In this document: positions 42,773-51,570 of the stretch, in pieces
Numbering within the stretch: position 1 is the first letter of the stretch
Layout of the letters: every line of letters begins with the position of its first letter
Assembly: GCF_001988955.1 (NCBI RefSeq)
Contig: NZ_CP014263.1
Location: 3,132,001-3,196,000, forward strand
Source of the DNA: Spirosoma montaniterrae
GTDB lineage: Bacteria; Bacteroidota; Bacteroidia; Cytophagales; Spirosomataceae
Reading direction: 5' to 3'
Length of the DNA stretch: 64,000 nucleotides
Made by a program: the position numbers and the translations under genes
The notes under the pieces: generated by a model
What the model was told of the DNA's origin: nothing
Seen by the model: the letters and a program-made list of their open reading frames with translations, nothing else
The model's database searches: none

Positions 42773-43866
42773 TACGGTTTCTCGGCGTTATAAATCGACC
42801 GAATCTGCGTACCGCCAAGCACTACGTTGTACATCCGAACTTCGTCAATATCGCCAGTGAAGAAGCCGCCCCATGGCCCGTGAAAATTGTTCCCGTCGGC
42901 ATCGTTTTTTTCGTTAAACTGATACAAACCAGTCGGCAGGTCCTGCCCAATGGTCAGGTTGATGGTACTTTTCACGGCAAACGGATCGCCCGTTACGTCG
43001 GTCCAGGTTTTCACGGGTGTACCGTTAATGTAAAAGACCATCTCGCCCGATTTATAGGTCACAGCGGCATGATACCATTTGTTCAGGTCGAGCGTAGGCG
43101 ATTCGTTGTCTCTATCAAAAATTTTGTCAGGTGCGGTTTTCACGGTCATAAACACCTTGTTGACACTCTGAAGCTGGAATTTATAACCGTTCCAGCGGTT
43201 CAGCGAAACGATGTAATTGCTTTCGTTCACTTTTGTTGGCCGTACCCAGGCAGCAATGGTCAGTTCTTTACTGGGGTTCAGCACCGAGTTATACGGCACT
43301 TCAATGTTCGCGCCTTTATCGAAACTATAGGCCCGGTTGTCGTTGCCGTATCGGTCTTTCGTGGCAACGGGTAGATTTGTACTGGTGCCGCCCCAGCCGG
43401 TCCAGCTACCTACGCCCGTGGCACCGGGTTTCAGCGTACCGTTCAGCCCTTTGCCCGATGCGTCGTTGGCGTTTCCGTCCATTTTCAGGAACAACACTAA
43501 GTTAGCCGGGGCAATCTCCTGCACCTGCTTGCTGGCAAAAGTTGTCTGCGCCTGTCCTAAATTCACATAAGCGTTGTTCACTTCCGACTGCGTTGCACCG
43601 GCGTTGGTGTTTACCGTCGTTGCTGCGTCGATGGCGGTTTTGAACACAGCCCGCGAACCAACCTCATACTGACCTACCTGTACGCCTTCCTGCGCGGCAG
43701 TGTAGGTAGCAGTGGCACTGTCTAACCGGGCTTTCAATCGGGTTTTATCGACCGGGGGCGTTACCGGGCCATCGTCTTTGCTACACGCCTGAAACAGCAC
43801 CGCCAGCAGTACCATAGCGAACAGGCTCGACAGAAGTGAACGGAGTGAAATTTGTGCGTTTTTCAT
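42772..43866 (-). CDS. LamG/concanavalin-like domain lipoprotein
   Basis: A 364-aa lipoprotein with lipobox VLLAVLFQAC. Residues about 40-118 resemble a FIVAR-type helical repeat (LKARLDSATATYTAAQEG, FKTAIDAATTVNTNAGATQSEV). From about 125 a LamG jellyroll follows (NLVLFLKMDGNANDASGKGLNGT, LTIAAWVRPTK, KWYHAAVTYKSGEMVFYINGTPVKTW, GDIDEVRMYNVVL). Such proteins follow SusD in polysaccharide loci and probably bind glycan at the surface. Confidence 0.9.
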   Translation of the reverse strand: MKNAQISLRSLLSSLFAMVLLAVLFQACSKDDGPVTPPVDKTRLKARLDSATATYTAAQEGVQVGQYEVGSRAVFKTAIDAATTVNTNAGATQSEVNNAYVNLGQAQTTFASKQVQEIAPANLVLFLKMDGNANDASGKGLNGTLKPGATGVGSWTGWGGTSTNLPVATKDRYGNDNRAYSFDKGANIEVPYNSVLNPSKELTIAAWVRPTKVNESNYIVSLNRWNGYKFQLQSVNKVFMTVKTAPDKIFDRDNESPTLDLNKWYHAAVTYKSGEMVFYINGTPVKTWTDVTGDPFAVKSTINLTIGQDLPTGLYQFNEKNDADGNNFHGPWGGFFTGDIDEVRMYNVVLGGTQIRSIYNAEKP

Positions 43867-43929
43867 ATGGAGTACTTGATTTATTGGTTGCTTGATTGTG
43901 ATTCTGGCGCGAGCATGTGCGCGTACCAG

Positions 43930-45432
43930 TTAAAACCGCAGGGCTTTGTTGGTATCCCGTTCGCTTTGCGGGATGGGGAAATAGCGGGTCGTTTCGTACC
44001 TGAACTGCGGTTTGTCGCGCAGAGCGGCCTGGGCGTAGTCGCGACCGTAGCGCATGACGTCGAAGTAGCGGTGGAACTCGAAGCCGAGTTCTACGCGCCG
44101 TTCATGGCGGATGGCCTCGCGCAGTGCCGATTGGCTCACGTTCGCTACGTTGGGCAGCAGGCCGGGCGGCACGGCGGGCGTTGCGCTTAGGCTACGGTCG
44201 TTGAGGTAGCTTTCGCGGGCGCGTCTGCGAACCTGATTCAACAGCGGCAAGGCTTCGGCAGTGCGTCCCAGTTCGTTGAGTGCTTCGGCCTGAATCAGCA
44301 GGACTTCAGCATAGCGTAGGGTTACGTAGTTCAGATTTCCATCGCCTTTGGTAGCTACCGACACCTCGGCCAGCGGCTGTACGTGCTTTTTGTTCAGATA
44401 CCCCGTTGGCGACCACGACGGATCGAACGCTTCGCCGTTGACCCACAGACGCCCGGCCCGGCCCACCGTGTAATCTAACCGTGGATCGACCACACCCGCC
44501 GACGTCTTCTCGAACTCATCGACAAAATTTTGCGTCGGCACGTTGAAGAAATAGCCATTTTCGCCGGGCCGTGGGGCAAACCACTGGTTCAGCCGATTGC
44601 CCGTAAACGGCACCTGCGCGGTGAGGTGTTGCACCGAAAAAATAGCTTCGGCACTGTTCTTGGCATCCTGACTGAAATTCTGTGAATACACCGGCAGCAG
44701 CGCGTAATTGCCAAGAGCCTGCACCTGCCCGGCGGTAGTAGCGGCCTGCTGCCATTTTTGCTGGAACAGATACGCCTTTGCCAGCAGGGCGGTGGCGGCT
44801 CCTTTGGTGGCCCGGCCTATGTTGCCGCCCGTATGACTGGCGGGCAGATTTTTGATAGCCTCCTGCAAATCCGGCTCGATACCCTGCTCATAGATTATGT
44901 TGACCGGCGACTGCGGAATCTGCAACTGATCGGCATTTTTCGTCTCCAGCAGCAGCGGCACAGGGCCGTAGATGTTTACCAAATAGAAGTAGTACAACGC
45001 CCGCAGAAACCGCGCTTCGCCCAAAATCCGGGTCTGCACGGCGGGTGTAATGTTACTAATTTTCGGTACGCGGGCCAGCACCTGATTGCAGCGGGCAATA
45101 CCTTCATACAACTCCCCCCACTGCGACTCGATGACGCCGTTGCTCGGAAAAATCTGGAAATTATCGACCAGCCCAATATCGGCCTGATCGCCGGGGTCGC
45201 CCCCTTTGGCCGCATCGTCGGAAGCTACGTCGCCGAATACCCACAACCGGTTTCGGTCGCTCGAAAACGTCAGGGGCGTGTAGGCCGCGTTGATTGCCAG
45301 CACAGCCTGGGCCTCGTTCTGGTAGAATGTGCCGTCGGAATATGTGCCGAGCAATTGCTCATCCAGATAGTTGCGGCATCCCGCTGCGGTGAGCAGGGTA
45401 AGTAGTATTGTGGTGGATATAATGTGTCTCAT
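43930..45432 (-). CDS. susD: SusD/RagB family glycan-binding lipoprotein
   Basis: A 500-aa surface lipoprotein, lipobox LLTLLTAAGC. SusD landmarks are the start LDEQLLGTYSDGTFYQNEAQAVLAINAAYTPL, the TPR segment RFLRALYYFYLVNIYGPVPLL, GAATALLAKAYLFQQKW and the C-terminal RHERRVELGFEFHRYFDVMRYGRD plus YFPIPQSERD. It caps the SusC pore and binds oligosaccharide. A perfect 35-bp inverted repeat separates it from susC. Confidence 0.96.
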   Translation of the reverse strand: MRHIISTTILLTLLTAAGCRNYLDEQLLGTYSDGTFYQNEAQAVLAINAAYTPLTFSSDRNRLWVFGDVASDDAAKGGDPGDQADIGLVDNFQIFPSNGVIESQWGELYEGIARCNQVLARVPKISNITPAVQTRILGEARFLRALYYFYLVNIYGPVPLLLETKNADQLQIPQSPVNIIYEQGIEPDLQEAIKNLPASHTGGNIGRATKGAATALLAKAYLFQQKWQQAATTAGQVQALGNYALLPVYSQNFSQDAKNSAEAIFSVQHLTAQVPFTGNRLNQWFAPRPGENGYFFNVPTQNFVDEFEKTSAGVVDPRLDYTVGRAGRLWVNGEAFDPSWSPTGYLNKKHVQPLAEVSVATKGDGNLNYVTLRYAEVLLIQAEALNELGRTAEALPLLNQVRRRARESYLNDRSLSATPAVPPGLLPNVANVSQSALREAIRHERRVELGFEFHRYFDVMRYGRDYAQAALRDKPQFRYETTRYFPIPQSERDTNKALRF

Positions 45433-45445
45433 AACGTTATTGTTT

Positions 45446-45541
45446 ACCCCACCCCCGTCCCCTCCCCGTTAGGGAGGGGTGAAGCCTGAAAAGCTTCGCG
45501 TTATGCACCCCTCCCTAACGGGGAGGGGACGGGGGTGGGGT
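45446..45541. repeat. Perfect 35-bp GC-rich inverted repeat between susC and susD
   Basis: Positions 45446-45480 and 45507-45541 are exact reverse complements. Each arm contains its own palindrome (CCCCTCCC, loop CGTTA, GGGAGGGG), so it resembles a paired REP (BIME) element. The 26-nt centre has a further hairpin GAAGC/GCTTC. Same family as 48690-48778. Confidence 0.96.
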
Positions 45542-45546
45542 GATTT

Positions 45547-48500
45547 TCAAAATCCTACATTCAGTCCGAACATATATGTTCTTGCTGCGGGGTACGTGCC
45601 CCAGTCGATGCCAACGGCTACGTCGCCCCGAAACTGTTCGCCATTGACATTGTCGCTGGTATGCTGTTCGGGGTCTAAGCCGGGGTATTTTGTGAACGTC
45701 AGCAGGTTTTGCCCGGCCACGTACATCCGCACACTCGACGCGCCAAACTTCTGACTCAGCTTGCCCGGCAGCGTATAACCCACTTGCAGGTTTCGCAGAC
45801 GCGTGTAAGCACCGCTTTCCAGAAAACGGGTAGACGGCTGCTTGTTGTTGGCAGCCCCCCGCCACGACACCCTCGGCTGTGTGCTGCTGGTGCCTTCGCC
45901 CCGCCAACGCTCCTCCACAACCCGCTGCGTAACATTAAACGAGCGATAAAACCCTTCGATATCCGTGGCGACCTGATAAAAAACCGAGTTGCCCGACACG
46001 CCCTGAAAAAACACCGACAGGTCGAAGTTGCGCCACTGGGCGTTGGCAGTCAGGCCGTAGGTGAGCGTTGGAATCGGGCTGCCAACATGAGCGCGGTCGT
46101 CCTGCGTAATGCGGCCATCTCCGTTGGTATCGGCAAACTTCACGTCGCCGGGGCGAACGTCGTTGCTCTGGAACGCGCTTGTGAAAATCTCGCTGGCGTT
46201 CTGGAAAATACCCGCCTGTTGCAGCAGGTAAAAGGACCCAATGGGGTGGCCCGGCTCGGTCAGTGTGGCAAATATACCATTGTCGACGCGCCCGCCCGGA
46301 ATGGGCCGACCATCGCTGAGCGACAGTACTTTGTTGCGAATAAACGCGCCATTGGCCGTAATGTCGTAACTGACGGCACCTTTGCGGTCGCGGTAGATAA
46401 GGTCAAGTTCCAGCCCCCGGTTTTCGACCCGACCGGCGTTTACGAATGGTACGCCCGACGTACCGCCCGAACGTGGCAGCGGCACCGGCACCAGAATATC
46501 AGACGTCGTTTTAATGAAATAATCGGCGGTTAGCTGGATACGGTTGCGCAGAAAGCTGGCATCGATACCCACGTCGGTTTGGGTCGATGATTCCCAGCGC
46601 ACATTGCTGTTACCCCGGCCCACGATAGCGTAGCCGTTCTGCGTTTGCTGCGGGTTGCCAAGCGGATAATTGAACCCGCTACCCACAACAGACGCATACG
46701 GATAATTACCGATGTCCTGATTGCCCAACTGCCCCGCACTGACCCGCAGTTTCAGGGCCGAGACGACATTCGTGAATCGCTGGAAAAACTGTTCCTGATC
46801 GATGTTCCAGCCCACCGAACCCGACAGGAACGTGGCGTACCGATTCTGGGGTGAAAACCGCGACGAACCATCGCGCCGGACGTTGGCCGTGACCAAATAG
46901 CGATTCTGGTAGGCGTAGTTGACCCGCGCAAACTGCGAAAACAGTTTCCACCGCTGATCGCCTTCCGACGCCTGCCGACCGAGCGGATCATTGCCTACAC
47001 CGAGAAAGCGCAGGTTTGGCGACTGGTCGATGAAATTACGGTCGGAGCCAACCAAATCGCGGCCAATGTTCTGAATGGCCTCGGTGCCGACCAACACCGA
47101 TACGTCGTGCTTGCCACCAAATGTGCGGGTGTAGGTCAGCGTATTGTTCCAGTTCAGGTTACTGAGTGTACTGATGCGGTTGCTGAGCGTGGCCGGGCTG
47201 TTGATACGGCTATTAGTACCCCAGTTTTCGTTGAATCGTTTCTGATTAACGAACTGTAGATCAAGCCCGCCATCGGTACGAAACCGTAATCCTTCCAGAA
47301 TCTGCCACTCGCCGAAGAGGTTGCCGAATGCCCGGTATTGCCGCTCTTTATTGTCCTGTTTCAACGCTAATGCAACAGGGTTGTAGCCATCGCCATAGAG
47401 ATCAGGGCGGGCGGGGAGATCGATGTAGTCGCCGGTGGCGGGGTCAGTAATGGCAATAGCCGGTGCGCGAAACAGCGCGTAGCGAACAATGCTGCCACCG
47501 TTGCCACCAAATCCATCGCCCGAACTGCCCACGATGTTGCGCGTCGAAAACGTAAGATTCAGGTTTGTACCCACTTTCACCTTTCCGCCCATGTCGGTAT
47601 CAACGCTGGTGCGGAGGGCGTAGCGTTTGTAGCCGGAGTTGAGCACAATACCCTGCTGCTCGAAATAATTACCCGAAATCAGGTAATGCGACCGCTCGGT
47701 GCCGCCACTGAAACTAAGCTGGTAGTTCTGAATGGGTGCCGTGCGGAAAATGGCCCGTTGCCAGTCGGTGTTGGGCAGTTGGCTGGGGTCGTCGGTAATA
47801 AGTTTACGGAACAGCGTTGGGTCGGCGAGCTCGGCGTTATCGGTATTGGCGGCTTCGTTGTAAATTTCAACGTACTGCGCCGTGTTCGCCATCGGGATCA
47901 GTCGGCTTGCCTGTTGCAGCCCGGTATAACTATTGAATGTGATGCGCGGTGCGCCCGTTTGCCCGCGCTTGGTGGTAACAACAATTACACCGTTGGCGGC
48001 CCGCGCTCCGTAGATAGCCGCCGACGACGCATCTTTCAGCACCGACATGGTTTCAATATCGGCGGGTGTCAGAATGCTGAACGCGTCCTTGGTTGGAACG
48101 CCATCGACAATGAACAAGGGACTGTTGTCATTAATCGTACCAACGCCCCGGATGCGTACAGCCACGCCTTCGCCTGGCGCGCCCGACGATTGCGTCACGC
48201 GTACGCCAGCGGCTTTACCCTGCAACGCCTGATCGATACCTGCCAGCGGCAACCGGCCAATATCTTTTGCCGTTACGGTTGAAACGGCCCCCGTGAGGTC
48301 GCTTTTTTTCTGGGTGCCATAACCAATTACTACTACTTCATTGAGCGATTTACTGTCTTCGACCAGCGTGATGGTTAGTTCGGAACGATTGCCTACGGCC
48401 ACCTCCTGAGTGACGTAGCCGATATACGAAACCTGGAGGATGCTACTCTGATCGGGTACGGTGATCTGGAAACGTCCGTTCGGGTCGGTGGTGGTGCCGC

Positions 48501-48669
48501 GCTGCGTCCCTTTGATCACAACACTAACGCCCGGCAATGGCTGGTTTTTTTCGTCGCGCACTACGCCCGAAACGGGTACGTCGGCCAGCGCGGTGAGGGT
48601 AGTGAGAAAAAATAGCAGGAAGCCGACGATTGGTTTCCCACGCAGGCAGGACGGTATCGGTTTTTTCAT
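45547..48669 (-). CDS. susC: SusC/RagA TonB-linked outer-membrane protein
   Basis: A 1040-aa outer-membrane glycan transporter. Signal peptide (GFLLFFLTTLTALA), then carboxypeptidase-like domain VSGVVRDEKNQPLPGVSVVIKG, then the SusC signature NEVVVIGYGTQKKSDLTGAVSTV. The plug (RIRGVGTINDNSPLFIVDGV) and barrel end in YPAARTYMFGLNVGF. It works with the SusD encoded next. There is no adjacent anti-sigma, hybrid two-component or SusR-like regulator. The start at 48669 is preferred to 48696 because it opens the signal peptide. GC-rich inverted repeats lie both upstream and downstream of the gene. Confidence 0.96.
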   Translation of the reverse strand: MKKPIPSCLRGKPIVGFLLFFLTTLTALADVPVSGVVRDEKNQPLPGVSVVIKGTQRGTTTDPNGRFQITVPDQSSILQVSYIGYVTQEVAVGNRSELTITLVEDSKSLNEVVVIGYGTQKKSDLTGAVSTVTAKDIGRLPLAGIDQALQGKAAGVRVTQSSGAPGEGVAVRIRGVGTINDNSPLFIVDGVPTKDAFSILTPADIETMSVLKDASSAAIYGARAANGVIVVTTKRGQTGAPRITFNSYTGLQQASRLIPMANTAQYVEIYNEAANTDNAELADPTLFRKLITDDPSQLPNTDWQRAIFRTAPIQNYQLSFSGGTERSHYLISGNYFEQQGIVLNSGYKRYALRTSVDTDMGGKVKVGTNLNLTFSTRNIVGSSGDGFGGNGGSIVRYALFRAPAIAITDPATGDYIDLPARPDLYGDGYNPVALALKQDNKERQYRAFGNLFGEWQILEGLRFRTDGGLDLQFVNQKRFNENWGTNSRINSPATLSNRISTLSNLNWNNTLTYTRTFGGKHDVSVLVGTEAIQNIGRDLVGSDRNFIDQSPNLRFLGVGNDPLGRQASEGDQRWKLFSQFARVNYAYQNRYLVTANVRRDGSSRFSPQNRYATFLSGSVGWNIDQEQFFQRFTNVVSALKLRVSAGQLGNQDIGNYPYASVVGSGFNYPLGNPQQTQNGYAIVGRGNSNVRWESSTQTDVGIDASFLRNRIQLTADYFIKTTSDILVPVPLPRSGGTSGVPFVNAGRVENRGLELDLIYRDRKGAVSYDITANGAFIRNKVLSLSDGRPIPGGRVDNGIFATLTEPGHPIGSFYLLQQAGIFQNASEIFTSAFQSNDVRPGDVKFADTNGDGRITQDDRAHVGSPIPTLTYGLTANAQWRNFDLSVFFQGVSGNSVFYQVATDIEGFYRSFNVTQRVVEERWRGEGTSSTQPRVSWRGAANNKQPSTRFLESGAYTRLRNLQVGYTLPGKLSQKFGASSVRMYVAGQNLLTFTKYPGLDPEQHTSDNVNGEQFRGDVAVGIDWGTYPAARTYMFGLNVGF

Positions 48670-48689
48670 AAATCGTTGAGTAAAATGGC

Positions 48690-48778
48690 ACCCCACCCCA
48701 ACCCCTCCCCGTTAGGGAGGGGCTTATTAAGCCGGATGGTTTTAGTCCCTCCCTAACGGGGAGGGGTTGGGGTGGGGT
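48690..48778. repeat. Perfect 32-bp GC-rich inverted repeat upstream of susC
   Basis: Positions 48690-48721 and 48747-48778 are exact reverse complements with the same CCCCTCCCCGTTAGGGAGGGG palindromic core (21 nt, perfect stem) as the susC-susD repeat. It starts 20 nt upstream of the susC start codon, so it is probably in the leader. Confidence 0.95.
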
Positions 48779-48916
48779 ATGTGATAAAAAAAGCAATTTA
48801 ATTTCATTGTATAGTTCTATAACGTCGCAAATCCGACATTGTTACAAATTGATAAAGCTTGTAAACACGGCTACCTACTCTATTGTAAGCAAATAAATAA
48901 ACCCACCCGGCTTCGT

Positions 48917-48947
48917 TTGCCTTTCCGGGCCTGACCCGCTAACTTGC
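48917..48947 (+). promoter_or_regulatory. Promoter of dnaX, near-leaderless
   Basis: TTG at 48917-48919, a 20-nt spacer and TAACTTGC at 48940-48947 (six of eight consensus positions). The ATG begins at 48951, so transcription would start at or within a few nt of the start codon. Confidence 0.4.
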
Positions 48948-48950
48948 GGT

Positions 48951-50813
48951 ATGGAAAATTTCGTGGTTTCGGCCCGCAAGTACCGCCCTGCTACGTTCGA
49001 CACGGTTGTTGGGCAGGAACATATTACGACTACGCTTAAGAACGCTATCAAAACCAATCACTTAGCGTCGGCGTTTTTGTTTTGTGGGCCGCGCGGAGTC
49101 GGAAAAACCACCTGCGCCCGGATTCTGGCGAAGACGATCAACTGCCAAAACCTGACACCCGATGGCGAAGCCTGCGACCAATGTGAGTCGTGTGTAAGTT
49201 TCAGTCAGAATGCATCGTTCAATATTCATGAACTCGATGCGGCTTCCAACAACTCGGTCGAAGACATCCGAAACCTGATTGATCAGGTGCGCTACCCGCC
49301 CCAGTCGGGCAAATACAAGATTTATATTATCGACGAGGTGCATATGCTCTCGTCGGCAGCTTTCAACGCCTTTCTGAAAACGCTGGAAGAACCGCCCAGT
49401 TACGCCATTTTTATTCTGGCGACCACTGAGAAGCACAAAATTCTGCCTACGATTCTGTCACGTTGCCAGATTTTCGACTTCAACCGGATTCAGCCGGGGC
49501 ATATTGCGGGCCATTTGGCTAAAATTGCTCAGAACGAAGGCATTACCGCCGAAACCGAAGCCCTCGACCTCATTGCTCAGAAAGCCGACGGCGGGCTGCG
49601 CGACGCGCTCAGCATGTTCGACCTGAACGTGACTTTTGCCACCGACCGGGTGCTACGATACAAGGAAGTGCTGGATAATCTGCATATTCTCGACTACGAT
49701 TATTACTTTAAACTGACCGACCTACTGCTGGCGGGCAACCTGCCACAAAGCCTGCTGACGGTCGACGAGATTCTGCGCAAAGGCTTCGACGGGCACCAGT
49801 TTGTGGTGGGTCTTTGCCGCCATTTTCGCGATTTGCTGGTCTGTAAAGATGCTGCAACGGTGCAGTTGTTGCAGGTAACAGAGAACGTTCGGCGGCAATA
49901 CCTCGACCAATCGGCGCGGGCACCGATGTCGTTTTTGTTATCGGCTCTTAGTTTGGGCGGTCAGTGCGACATGAACTACAAGCAGGCAAAAGACCAGCGG
50001 CTGCATACCGAACTGTGGCTGATGAAAGTAGCCAGCCTGCGTAACCTGCTCGACTGGGAAAATCTGCCCAACACGCTGCCGCTCAACGGCATCCACAGTA
50101 CTGATGGTAATGTTCACGGGGAGGTGGCCGAAAAAAAAAAGCCATCGCCCGATAACGGCCTGACTGAGCAGCACTTTGTAACGAGCGAACCCGCAGCCGG
50201 GTATCAGCCAACGTCTGTCGCCAGGAATGGGAATGGACACCTCCCAACCCCGGCCACCAACGGCCACCCAACGAATGGCACTGCTACGGTGGTTGCGACC
50301 GTACCCGTTGCCGCACCACCATCAAAAGCCGCCCCGCCTACGCGCCCGGCCAGTAGCCGCCTACGCTCAACGGTTTCGCTACATGCAGGTTCTACGCAGT
50401 CTATTGCCGAGATTGTTGAGGAAGTAGCCGCTCCTGCCCGGCCCGACAAATCGTTCAGCTTCGAGCAGTTACAGACAGCATGGGTTGAATTTGCCCGACT
50501 ACGGCAACAGCAGACCGATTCGGCCAGTGAGCAGTTGATTCTGAACCGCGACCTTGTACTGAACGGTACTACGGTATTTCTGACGCTTGACAACACGCTG
50601 CAACCCGGTATTTTGACTGAGTTTAAGGTCGAGTTGGTGGGGTATCTGCGCAATCAGTTGCAGAATAGCCAGATTCAGGTCGAACACGAGGTGCGGCTAC
50701 AGGAGGTGAAGAAAATGATTTACAGCCCGCAGGATAAATACAATTATCTGGCCGAAAAAAACCCGGCCCTGCACGAACTCCGTAAAGTGCTGAATCTGGA
50801 GGTCGATTATTAG
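48951..50813 (+). CDS. dnaX: DNA polymerase III subunit gamma/tau
   Basis: Clamp-loader ATPase of the replisome, 620 aa. Walker A FCGPRGVGKTTCARILAK, zinc cysteines CQNLTPDGEACDQCESC, Walker B YIIDEVHMLS and the sensor region ATTEKHKILPTILSRC are complete. Domain III ends near residue 385. A Pro/Ala/Thr-rich linker follows, then a C-terminal tau region (FSFEQLQTAWVEFARLRQQ to LHELRKVLNLEVDY). At 50131-50140, codons 394-397, the gene has ten consecutive A. A -1 shift there gives a stop at 50153-50155, a 401-aa gamma-like product. Confidence 0.96.
   Translation: MENFVVSARKYRPATFDTVVGQEHITTTLKNAIKTNHLASAFLFCGPRGVGKTTCARILAKTINCQNLTPDGEACDQCESCVSFSQNASFNIHELDAASNNSVEDIRNLIDQVRYPPQSGKYKIYIIDEVHMLSSAAFNAFLKTLEEPPSYAIFILATTEKHKILPTILSRCQIFDFNRIQPGHIAGHLAKIAQNEGITAETEALDLIAQKADGGLRDALSMFDLNVTFATDRVLRYKEVLDNLHILDYDYYFKLTDLLLAGNLPQSLLTVDEILRKGFDGHQFVVGLCRHFRDLLVCKDAATVQLLQVTENVRRQYLDQSARAPMSFLLSALSLGGQCDMNYKQAKDQRLHTELWLMKVASLRNLLDWENLPNTLPLNGIHSTDGNVHGEVAEKKKPSPDNGLTEQHFVTSEPAAGYQPTSVARNGNGHLPTPATNGHPTNGTATVVATVPVAAPPSKAAPPTRPASSRLRSTVSLHAGSTQSIAEIVEEVAAPARPDKSFSFEQLQTAWVEFARLRQQQTDSASEQLILNRDLVLNGTTVFLTLDNTLQPGILTEFKVELVGYLRNQLQNSQIQVEHEVRLQEVKKMIYSPQDKYNYLAEKNPALHELRKVLNLEVDY
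50131..50155 (+). promoter_or_regulatory. Candidate slippery A10 tract in dnaX
   Basis: Ten A residues (50131-50140) followed by G. In frame 0 it reads GAA AAA AAA AAG CCA. The -1 frame continues AAA GCC ATC GCC CGA TAA and stops; the +1 frame also stops soon, at TGA 50161-50163. Position at the end of the ATPase core matches where other bacteria make gamma. Confidence 0.65.
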
Positions 50814-50851
50814 TGCGTGCCCCTGCATACCTATCCGACGTTTGCGGGTAA

Positions 50852-51532
50852 TCAATTCAGGTTCAGCCCGAACAGCACGCCGAACCACGGCTGACGCTGG
50901 TACAGCCAGACCCGGCGGTTGGGGTCCATCAGATTATCGACGCCCACGGCCAGGCCAATGTTGAAGATGTGCGCGTCGTAGATGGCAGCAATACCAACAT
51001 CAAGAATTACCCCTTCATAGGTGTAGTTGATTTGCTTATTTGTTACCAGTTCGTTGATGGTTGCCGAACCAATACCGGCAAACAGGCCATAGCCGAAGCC
51101 CTGACTACGAAGTTTGCGAACGCCGAACGAAGGTGTAACGGGCTGATAGGTGTACCGATGAAAATCGAGCCGCCGACCAGCATACAGGGCCGCGTTGAAA
51201 TTTGAGTTTAGCTGGGGCGGCAAACCCGACCGCGCCGGACGAACCTTAAACGGCAGCGTAAACACGTCGATGTCGATTTTGGGGCTGTAAAAGGCCCAGT
51301 TCTGTGCTGCTTTTGCCGAAACGATACGCTGTTGGCCCGTTCCGGGTATCAACAGTTTCAGGCTGTCGGCAGTGTCGATAACATATACGCGCCGGGGCAA
51401 ATCTGATTCTGGCGAACGTAGTACTCGATAGTATCCCGGATTGAGCGTACTCGTCGGCGACGATACCCGGCACCCCGACAGTAGCAGCAGCATTGCCAGA
51501 CAGATCACCAGGAAATGGTAGCTGTTTCTCAT
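50852..51532 (-). CDS. Hypothetical lipoprotein
   Basis: A 226-aa lipoprotein (lipobox LLLLSGC) not recognised as a named family. A short N-terminal domain (NPGYYRVLRSPESDLPRRVYVID) is followed by strand-rich sequence with Gly pairs (GFGYGLFAGIGSATINELV, DVGIAAIYDAHIFNIGLAVGVDNLMDP, WFGVLFGLNLN) that looks like a small outer-membrane or periplasmic beta structure. Start at MRNSYHF. It converges on dnaX. Confidence 0.7.
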   Translation of the reverse strand: MRNSYHFLVICLAMLLLLSGCRVSSPTSTLNPGYYRVLRSPESDLPRRVYVIDTADSLKLLIPGTGQQRIVSAKAAQNWAFYSPKIDIDVFTLPFKVRPARSGLPPQLNSNFNAALYAGRRLDFHRYTYQPVTPSFGVRKLRSQGFGYGLFAGIGSATINELVTNKQINYTYEGVILDVGIAAIYDAHIFNIGLAVGVDNLMDPNRRVWLYQRQPWFGVLFGLNLN

Positions 51533-51570
51533 TGTTAACACACGGTAGATGCCACATTCGGCATCACGCT

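Noticed and set aside
38084..48669. A missing ABC ATPase hidden in the carbohydrate cluster
   Set aside because: No Walker A or LSGGQ motif was seen in any frame of this region; the only ABC ATPase in the window is the betaine-type one at 56350.
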